This document shows positions 58,231 to 64,000 of a DNA stretch of 64,000 bases, one piece after another. The position numbers and the translations under genes are program-made. The DNA lies in the NCBI RefSeq assembly GCF_014490485.1, contig NZ_JACTVA010000001.1, positions 124,001-188,000 on the forward strand, written 5' to 3'. Numbering within the stretch: the stretch's first letter is position 1; each line of letters opens with the position of its first letter. The DNA is from Teichococcus aerophilus. Its GTDB lineage: Bacteria > Pseudomonadota > Alphaproteobacteria > Acetobacterales > Acetobacteraceae. The notes below the pieces were generated by a model that was not told where the DNA came from, made no database searches, and saw only the letters and a program-made list of their open reading frames with translations.

Positions 58231-61200
58231 TCATGCATATTCGCGGGCCCGTACGGCCCGCCTTCCGTGGGCCAATGCGGTCAGCATGGCCTCTGCGGTC
58301 GCCAGCAACGCCTCCGCTCCTTGGCTCGGCTGTTTCAGCAGGACGCGGCCCTCCCGCTGTTCCATCGGCGGGCGGATGGCGGGTGGGCGGCCACGGAAGC
58401 GTGCCGCGGCGCCGTTGGGCCCGACCTCCAGGCGCGCGACGCCCAGGCGGCGGCAGCGCAACCGCAGCCGTGCCAGTGCCAGCAGGTTTTCCACCAGCGG
58501 CGGCGGCGGGCCGAAACGGTCGGTAATCTCTTCGGCGAAGTCCTCCAGGCGTTCGGTATCGCCGCCGCGCAGGATGGCAGCCAGTCGTGCGTGCAGTTCC
58601 ACGCGCAGGGTCTCGTCCTCCACATGCTCACGCGGAATGCCCGCAGCGACGCCGATGGATAGCTGCGGCATCCACTCCTCGGCCGGCGTGTCGCCACGGG
58701 CGACCTGCAAGGCGCGTTGCATCAGGTGCTGGTACAGATCCAGCCCGATCAGCTTCATGTGCCCGGCCTGGCTCTCGCCCAGCAGGTCTCCGGCGCCGCG
58801 CAGGTCCATGTCGCGGGCGCTGATGGCGAAGCCGGCGCCGATGCGGTCGAAAGCCTCCAGCGCCTTCAGCCGCTTCAGCGTCGCCGGGGTGGGCGGCTGC
58901 GCCGGGTCGGTCAGCAGGACGATGCTGCCGCGCACCCGCCCGCGGCCGACGCGCCCGCGCAGCTGGTGCAACTGCCCCAGCCCGAAGCGGTCCGCGCGCC
59001 AGACCAGCATGGTGTTGGCCCGCGGCACGTCCAGCCCGGTCTCCACGATGTTGGTGGACAGCAGCACATCGCCTTCGCCCTCGGCGAAGCGGACCAGCGC
59101 GGTGTCCACTTCGGCGGCGGGCAACTCGCCATGCGCCTCGATGATCTGCAGGCGGGGCAGCAGGCGGCGGATGCGGTCGCGCATCGCTGGTAGGTCCTCG
59201 ATGCGCGCGCAGACCACGAAGCTCTGGCCACCGCGCCGGTGCTCGCGCGCCAGCGCCTGGCGCAGCACCAGCTCATCGAAGGGCAGGTGCGTGGTGCGGA
59301 TGGGCTGGCGGCGGCCGGGCGGGGTCGCGATCACGCTCAGCGTCTGCAACCCCACCAGCGCGGCCTGCAGGCTGCGCGGGATGGGCGTGGCGGTCATCGC
59401 CAGCAGGTGCACGCCATCGGCCAGCTTGTGCAGCGCCGCCTTCTGGCGGGTGCCGAAGCGCTGTTCCTCGTCGATCACCACCAGCCCGAGCTCCCGGAAC
59501 CCGACGCCTTTGGCAGCCAGCGCCTGCGTGCCGATGACGATCTGCACGCTGCCGTCCTTGAGCCCGGCCTTCACCGCCCGCGCCTCCGCCGGGGAGGAGA
59601 GGCGCGAGAGCTGCTCGATACGGACCGGCGCGCCATGGACGCGCAGGCCGGCGAAGCGGCGGCGGAAGGTGGTCAGATGCTGGCGCACCAGCACCGTGGT
59701 CGGCGCCAGGATCGCCACCTGCCGGCCGGCCAGCACGGCGACCGCCGCCGCACGCAGCGCCACCTCGGTCTTGCCGAAGCCGACATCGCCGCAGACCAAC
59801 CGGTGCATGGGGTGGCCGGAGGCGAGGTCCGCCAGCACGTCGTCAATCGCCTCGGCCTGGTCCTGCGTCAGCGCGTGCGGGAAGCCGGCGGCGAAACGGT
59901 CATAGGCGCCGCCGCGCGCCCGCAGCACCGGGGCGGTGCGCTGCCCGCCGGCTTCCGCCAGGCGCAGCAGGGCACCGGCGGTCTCGGTGATCTCGGCCTC
60001 CACGGCGGCGCGGCGTTTGTCCCACGCATCGCTGCCCAGACGGTCCAGTGTCACGCCGGCGGCCTCGGCGCCATAGCGCCAGACGCGGTCCATCTCGTCC
60101 AGCGGCACCAGTTGCCGCGCACCGCCAGCATATTCCAGTTCCAGGCAATCCAGGGTGGTGTCGTCCAACGTCACCGGGGCCACGCCGCGCAGCATGCCGA
60201 GCCCGTGGTCCAGGTGGATGACGGCGTCGCCAGGTTGCAGGCCGGTGCCTACGATCGGCGGCAACGTCCCACCCGCCGTGGCGGCGAGACGGGCGCGGGG
60301 CCGGCGCACATCGTCGACCGCGATGACGACGGCCTCCTCGGTCGCGAGGCCCCTCGGCAAGGCGGCCGGCAGCACGGCCAGGGTACCCGCCGGGCTGGCC
60401 AGCAACGCGGCCCAGTCCTCCAACGGCGCCGGCTCGCGTTGCAGCCGCTCCGCCAGCAGGGCGAGCAGCGCCGCGCGGCGGCGGCCGGGGCTTCCCGCCA
60501 GGGCCACGCGGCGCCCGGCCACGAGGTGTTGCTCCACCAGGTCGAGGAACGCGTCCTCCGGCTCCGCCGCATCGCGCAGCGGCGGCAGGGTGCCGGCGGG
60601 TTCCTCATCCGCCTCTTCCAGCGTGGTGACCGCGCGGCCCCGCAGCGCGGCGGCCCAGCCATCCGCGTCCAGATACATCGCGCCGGGCGGGGAAGGCGGG
60701 GGCGCCCCGTCCTCCACGGGCGCCAGCGCCGCCCGCGCCCGGCAGGCATCGGCAATATCGGCGGCGCGCTGGGGCAGCAGCGCCGGCACTTCCGCGTCGA
60801 GTACGACGGCGGCATCGGGTAGCAGCTCGAACAGCGTCGCCATCGGGCGCAGTTCGGGCAAGGCGTGCTCGATGCCCTGCTGGTGCACCCCCTCTGCCTC
60901 GGGCGGCCACACCAGCTCGGAGGCTGGTGGCAGGGTGACGGCGTCGATTTCCGCCAGGCTGCGTTGGGTCAGTGGGTCATAGGCGCGGATGGCGGTGATG
61001 CGGCCGTCATGGTGCTCGATGCGGCAGGGCCTGGCGCCGTCGATGGGGGGATAGACATCCAGCACGGCGCCATGCAGCGCGGCCTCGCCCGGCTCGTCCA
61101 CCCTGTCATCCAGCACATAGCCGAGGCGGCCAAGCTGCTGCTCAATTGCCTCCGCCTCGAAGGCGTCGCCCACGTGAAGGCGTGGCGCCGTCTGGGCGTC

Positions 61201-61539
61201 CTCAGCGGCTGAGGTCGGCAAGCGCTGCGTCGCGGCGGCGAGGCTGGCGACCACCAGGCAAGGCCGGCCGTCCCGCGCGGCCATGGCGGCCAGGCCGGCC
61301 ATGCGGCGCCCCATCACCAGGCGGGAGGGTGAAGTGCGGTCATAGGGCAGGCAATCCCACCCCGGCAGTTGCACCACCAGCAGTCCAGGCGCCAGCGCCT
61401 GGGCGGCCTCGGCCAACCGGCTGGCGCGGGCCTCGCTGCGGGTGACCTGCAGCAGCGTCGTGTGGCGGAATGCCTGCTCGGTCAGCCAGGCAGCCAGGAG
61501 CGTTTCGGGTTCCAATGCAGTCGTCACGTGATCCCCCAT
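58231..61539 (-). CDS. mfd: Mfd-family transcription-repair coupling factor, divergent
   Basis: Large ATP-dependent DNA translocase of about 1100 residues. The N-terminal UvrB-like region has QLPGWDCLPYDRTSPSRLV. The RNA-polymerase-interacting region is GDAVIHLDHGLGMLRGV and DCLELEYAGGARQLVPLDEM, looser than in typical Mfd. The RecG-like motor has CGDVGFGKTEVALRAA (near 583), VVIDEEQRFGTRQKAAL (near 690), MTATPIPRSLQAAL, STNIVETGLDVPRANTML and LHQLRGRVGRGRVRG. The C-terminal TRCF domain is present (EITDRFGPPPPLVENLLALA). Standard Mfd has HRAD.FGL and YQLRGRVGRS in these places; here VWRADRFGLGQLHQLRG. It may be a second, specialised copy. Start ATG 61539 or GTG 61527. Confidence 0.85.
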   Translation of the reverse strand: MGDHVTTALEPETLLAAWLTEQAFRHTTLLQVTRSEARASRLAEAAQALAPGLLVVQLPGWDCLPYDRTSPSRLVMGRRMAGLAAMAARDGRPCLVVASLAAATQRLPTSAAEDAQTAPRLHVGDAFEAEAIEQQLGRLGYVLDDRVDEPGEAALHGAVLDVYPPIDGARPCRIEHHDGRITAIRAYDPLTQRSLAEIDAVTLPPASELVWPPEAEGVHQQGIEHALPELRPMATLFELLPDAAVVLDAEVPALLPQRAADIADACRARAALAPVEDGAPPPSPPGAMYLDADGWAAALRGRAVTTLEEADEEPAGTLPPLRDAAEPEDAFLDLVEQHLVAGRRVALAGSPGRRRAALLALLAERLQREPAPLEDWAALLASPAGTLAVLPAALPRGLATEEAVVIAVDDVRRPRARLAATAGGTLPPIVGTGLQPGDAVIHLDHGLGMLRGVAPVTLDDTTLDCLELEYAGGARQLVPLDEMDRVWRYGAEAAGVTLDRLGSDAWDKRRAAVEAEITETAGALLRLAEAGGQRTAPVLRARGGAYDRFAAGFPHALTQDQAEAIDDVLADLASGHPMHRLVCGDVGFGKTEVALRAAAVAVLAGRQVAILAPTTVLVRQHLTTFRRRFAGLRVHGAPVRIEQLSRLSSPAEARAVKAGLKDGSVQIVIGTQALAAKGVGFRELGLVVIDEEQRFGTRQKAALHKLADGVHLLAMTATPIPRSLQAALVGLQTLSVIATPPGRRQPIRTTHLPFDELVLRQALAREHRRGGQSFVVCARIEDLPAMRDRIRRLLPRLQIIEAHGELPAAEVDTALVRFAEGEGDVLLSTNIVETGLDVPRANTMLVWRADRFGLGQLHQLRGRVGRGRVRGSIVLLTDPAQPPTPATLKRLKALEAFDRIGAGFAISARDMDLRGAGDLLGESQAGHMKLIGLDLYQHLMQRALQVARGDTPAEEWMPQLSIGVAAGIPREHVEDETLRVELHARLAAILRGGDTERLEDFAEEITDRFGPPPPLVENLLALARLRLRCRRLGVARLEVGPNGAAARFRGRPPAIRPPMEQREGRVLLKQPSQGAEALLATAEAMLTALAHGRRAVRAREYA

Positions 61540-61652
61540 TTCGGGAGACAACGCCGATGGGCGCACGCGGTATCGCAACTGGCGAAGCAGTGAAGCGCGG
61601 GCGTGACCGATGCCCCGCCCGTCGCGTCACCTCACGCTGGCCGCCCTCCGGC

Positions 61653-62540
61653 TCAGGCCTGGTTGGCAACGCGCAGCTCGAGAATCTGGCGCGCTTCGGC
61701 CGGCGTCGCCGGCTCGGCCCCCAGCAGGCGCATCAGGCCGACCGCCTTCTCCACCAACGCGGCGTTGTGCGGCGCCAGTACGCCGCGCTCCAGGTACAGA
61801 TTGTCTTCCAGCCCCACGCGGACATGCCCGCCCAACAGCAGCGCCTGCGCCAGCATCGGGTATTCCTGCGCCGAGATGCCGAAGGCCGCCCAATTGGCAT
61901 CGGCCGGCAGCAGGCTGCGCATATGCAGCATGGAAGCGGGCGTCGAGATGGCGCCGAAGCGGATGCCCAGCACGATCTGGAACAACGTCGGAGATTGCAA
62001 CGCCCCTTCGTTGATCAGGTGATGCGCCAACTGGATGTCGCCGCTGTCGAACACCTCCAGCTCCGGCAGAACGCCGATGGCCTGCACCGCGCGGGCCATC
62101 TCCGCCGCGTGCGCGGGAATGTTGATGGCCGCCCGCGTGTTGAACCACATGGTGTTGAGATCGAGCGTGCAGATCTCCGGCTTCAGCTCCAGCACGTGGC
62201 GGATGCGCTCGGCGGGGGCGCACAGCGTGGTGCCGGGGCCGGGCAAGGCCGGGTTCTCGGCCCCCGGCACGAAGACGGCGCCGGGGCCGGTGGTCAGGTT
62301 CAGCACCATGTCCACGCCGCTGTCACGGATACGCTCCACCACCTCCCGGTACAGTTCCAGCTTCATGCTGGGCGCGCCCGTCTCCGGGTCCCGCACATGC
62401 AGGTGGACGATGGCGGCGCCGGCCCGTGCGGCATCGACGGCCTGGTCCGCGATCTGCCGTGGCGTGACGGGCACGTTGACGTGCCGGTCCGTCATCGGCG
62501 CACTGCCGGTGACGGCGCAGGTCAGGATGATTTTTTTCAT
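61653..62540 (-). CDS. Beta-keto acid cleavage enzyme (BKACE; 3-keto-5-aminohexanoate cleavage enzyme family)
   Basis: Zinc-dependent TIM-barrel enzyme of 295 residues. It opens MKKIILTCAVTGSAP; Zn ligands His46 and His48 lie in AAIVHLHVRDPETGAPSM, and the third ligand should be the Glu near 245 in RVGLEDNLYLERG. NLTTGPGA and LELKPEICTLDLNTMWF line the pocket. Members condense a beta-keto acid with acetyl-CoA to give a CoA ester and acetoacetate; substrates range from lysine-fermentation to dehydrocarnitine intermediates. GGAGG lies five bases before ATG 62540. It follows a phosphotriesterase-family gene across a 76-base gap filled by a hairpin. Confidence 0.94.
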   Translation of the reverse strand: MKKIILTCAVTGSAPMTDRHVNVPVTPRQIADQAVDAARAGAAIVHLHVRDPETGAPSMKLELYREVVERIRDSGVDMVLNLTTGPGAVFVPGAENPALPGPGTTLCAPAERIRHVLELKPEICTLDLNTMWFNTRAAINIPAHAAEMARAVQAIGVLPELEVFDSGDIQLAHHLINEGALQSPTLFQIVLGIRFGAISTPASMLHMRSLLPADANWAAFGISAQEYPMLAQALLLGGHVRVGLEDNLYLERGVLAPHNAALVEKAVGLMRLLGAEPATPAEARQILELRVANQA

Positions 62541-62563
62541 TGGAGCCTCCCGTTCAATACGCA

Positions 62564-62610
62564 GGAGGCGCGGCATTGAAGGGAGGGGCCACCCTCCGTG
62601 CCGCGCCTCC
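62564..62610 (-). promoter_or_regulatory. Large double-stem hairpin between the phosphotriesterase and BKACE genes
   Basis: Outer stem: GGAGGCGCGGC (62564-62574) with GCCGCGCCTCC (62600-62610), eleven perfect pairs. Inner stem: GGAGGG (62582-62587) with CCCTCC (62592-62597), loop GCCA. It lies 7 bases beyond the upstream stop and 24 bases before the BKACE start. No T tract follows, so processing, mRNA stabilisation or attenuation is more likely than full termination. Confidence 0.75.
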
Positions 62611-62616
62611 GTCACC

Positions 62617-63666
62617 TTAGATGAAGGTCAGCAGGCGGCGCGGCGTGCCGACCATGATCTTGTCCAGCTCCGCCTCGGTGAAGCCGCGCCGGCGGGCCAG
62701 GGGCAGCACCTTCTTGTAGATATGCGCGTAGCCCCAGCCGCCGAACTCGGACATATGCACCGTGTGGCAGATGTCGTGGCTGATGACGACCTGGCCGCCG
62801 TGCCCGCGGTCGATCACCTTGCGGATGTCGCGCAGCCGCTGGCCGTCATTCGGCATGTCGATATCGATGTTCGGCGCGTAGTAGCAGCTCTCCTGCCCGA
62901 ACAGGTCCCACTCCAGCACGACGCCGGCATCGGCCAGACGGAACAGACGGTCGTCATCGAAGATGGTGCGGTCGATATGGTCGATGATGGTGCGGGAGAG
63001 GTCGGCGCCATGCGCGCGCAGGAACTCCACCAGCATCCACGGATGGTCTTGGTGCCGCGCCGGGTGGATGGTCAGCGCCGCGCCGGTTTCCTGCTGCGCC
63101 AGGCAGGCGGCATGCAGCATCTTCTTCTCCAGATCGGTCCACGGCCACTGGCAGCCGATCTCGCCCAGCAGGCCGGCGCGGATGCCGGTGCCCCAGGCGC
63201 CGAGCTGCACCTGGTCCACCATCTCCTGCGCCAGTTCCTCCAGGCTGCGGTCGGCATTGGCCGGGTCCTGGTAGTCATGCACGTAGTGGCCCGAGCCCAT
63301 GACGATATGCGCGCCGCTGTCGCGCGAGGCCTGCGCCAGGCCCTCGGGGTTGGGCATCAACCCGCCGATGGTCAGCTCGACGATGGTGCGCCCCCCCTTC
63401 TGCACCACCTCGGCCGCCGCGCGGGTGGCGACGCCGACATCGAGCTGCGTGGTGTTGCTCTCCACCTTGATCTCGGAGACTTCCAGGTTCCACCATTGCT
63501 GCAGGTCCAGCCTGGAGGGCGGCGGCGGGTCGCTCCGCTGCCCCGGCGGCGTGATGTTCCAGATCAGGTGCTCGTGCATCAGGGTGGAGCCCAGGTCGGC
63601 GGGGTCGATCAGGCCCAGCACCGTCTGTGCCTTGCCCCGCATCTGGTCGCGCGTCAGCCGTGTCAT
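62617..63666 (-). CDS. Phosphotriesterase-family metal-dependent hydrolase
   Basis: Amidohydrolase-superfamily enzyme of 349 residues. The binuclear metal site is seen as His31 and His33 in TLMHEHLIWNI, the bridging residue in RAGLLGEIGCQWPWTD (Glu, as in the PHP branch, instead of carboxylated Lys), His in LTIHPARHQDHPW and IIDHIDRTIFDDD, and Asp in VVISHDICHTVHM. This branch includes lactonases and organophosphate hydrolases; the native substrate is often a lactone or ester. ATG 63666 is 12 bases from AAGGAG; GTG 63675 would be only 3 from it. It lies 38 bases after the receptor gene and before the BKACE gene. Confidence 0.92.
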   Translation of the reverse strand: MTRLTRDQMRGKAQTVLGLIDPADLGSTLMHEHLIWNITPPGQRSDPPPPSRLDLQQWWNLEVSEIKVESNTTQLDVGVATRAAAEVVQKGGRTIVELTIGGLMPNPEGLAQASRDSGAHIVMGSGHYVHDYQDPANADRSLEELAQEMVDQVQLGAWGTGIRAGLLGEIGCQWPWTDLEKKMLHAACLAQQETGAALTIHPARHQDHPWMLVEFLRAHGADLSRTIIDHIDRTIFDDDRLFRLADAGVVLEWDLFGQESCYYAPNIDIDMPNDGQRLRDIRKVIDRGHGGQVVISHDICHTVHMSEFGGWGYAHIYKKVLPLARRRGFTEAELDKIMVGTPRRLLTFI

Positions 63667-63704
63667 GATGGTCACTGTCTCCTTATGGTGTGTTGGCTGC
63701 GGCT

Positions 63705-64000
63705 TCAGGCGCGCCGCACGTTCCAGGGATAAGGCGCGGCCCCTTGCAGGAAGCCGCTGAGGTTGGCGCGGTAAGCCGTCCGCATGAAGAACTGGCCGAG
63801 CGGGACGATCGGCGCCTCCTGGAAGGATTCGACCTGGATCTTCTCCGCGATGGCGGCGCGCGATGCGTCGTCCGGCGCATCCAGCCAATCGGCCGCCAGC
63901 GTCTCGACGCGCGCATTCTCGTACCAGCCGAACCAGCCGCGATCGCCTTGCCCGCGCAGGGTCGGGTTGATCGCGGGCGTGTAGACGGTCAGCGACGGCC
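63705..64000 (-). CDS. ABC transporter substrate-binding protein, family 5 (N-terminus outside window)
   Basis: C-terminal 97 or so residues of a peptide-type receptor, ending FLQGAAPYPWNVRRA. Visible segments are TVYTPAINPTLRGQGD, WFGWYENARVETLAADWLD, RAAIAEKIQVESFQEAPIVP and LGQFFMRTAYRANLSG, the last part of lobe I and the closing helices of SBP family 5. The frame is open at base 64000. It is upstream of the phosphotriesterase-family and BKACE genes on the same strand, so it may bring in their substrate. Confidence 0.88.
   Translation of the reverse strand, partial: PSLTVYTPAINPTLRGQGDRGWFGWYENARVETLAADWLDAPDDASRAAIAEKIQVESFQEAPIVPLGQFFMRTAYRANLSGFLQGAAPYPWNVRRA

Noticed and set aside
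1-64000. CRISPR arrays, tRNA or rRNA genes, transposases, phage genes
   Set aside because: None were seen on either strand. Regular direct repeats, cloverleaf-like segments with a CCA end or DDE-type transposase motifs were looked for by eye without success; a covariance-model scan would be needed to exclude a tRNA fully.

Overview
This 64 kb window is a single stretch of very GC-rich (by eye about 70 %) bacterial chromosome. Gene content (many extracytoplasmic solute receptors, three dipeptide-type ABC operons or parts of them, an orphan TctC-type receptor, FCD-GntR/LysR/Lrp regulators beside small catabolic operons) and protein style suggest an alphaproteobacterium, most likely Acetobacteraceae (Roseomonas-like). 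That placement is inference; no rRNA, tRNA, CRISPR array, insertion sequence or phage gene was recognised. Coding density is high and many operons use 4-base ATGA start/stop overlaps.

Layout. 1-4959: the N-terminal part of a peptide-type ABC receptor, two paralogous double-GNAT proteins, a cupin protein and a PuuB-like amine oxidase. 5212-12779: a class III aminotransferase, a type II haloacid dehalogenase-like protein and a complete oligopeptide-type ABC operon (receptor, two permeases, a fused double ATPase) with a strong hairpin behind the receptor gene. 12787-22391: a nitrogen/D-amino-acid theme: Lrp regulator, D-amino-acid-oxidase-like flavoprotein, D-threonine-aldolase-like PLP enzyme divergent from a LysR regulator, then a reverse-strand operon for a three-subunit [2Fe-2S]/FAD/FAD dehydrogenase of the HcnABC / opine oxidase / D-hydroxyproline dehydrogenase type, with a GNAT and an ABC receptor. 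22595-28160: ATP-dependent hydantoinase/oxoprolinase HyuA-HyuB plus an aldehyde dehydrogenase, followed by a convergent LysR.

30297-39148: two convergent sulfonate-type modules. The forward one has a redoxin, receptor, permease, ATPase and a luciferase-like monooxygenase. The reverse one has SsuD-like monooxygenase and a receptor with no permease or ATPase of its own, overlapping copC and followed by copD with an unusual C-terminal extension. 39669-43459: an APC permease, a DEAD-box RNA helicase and a DUF3891-like protein. 43467-55481: an FCD-GntR regulator divergent from a ten-gene catabolic operon: two tandem paralogous receptors, an enolase-superfamily enzyme, DppDFBC-type transporter, D-2-hydroxyacid dehydrogenase, a TctC receptor without TctAB, and a LigI-like lactone hydrolase. 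A TATAAT box overlapping a palindrome lies in the divergent spacer.

55777-61539: a transglutaminase-like protein, a Crp/Fnr-type regulator, a decayed short-chain dehydrogenase and a divergent Mfd-family translocase, with poorly organised spacers that look like decaying DNA. 61653-64000: a reverse-strand operon of an ABC receptor, a phosphotriesterase-family enzyme and a beta-keto-acid cleavage enzyme, with a large double-stem hairpin between the last two.

The most notable non-gene signal is a repeated element (six copies in three face-to-face pairs): AAGG, a G4-5/C4-5 hairpin, a conserved ACCCC-type linker and a T tract. Five copies sit right behind stop codons as terminators would; one does not.
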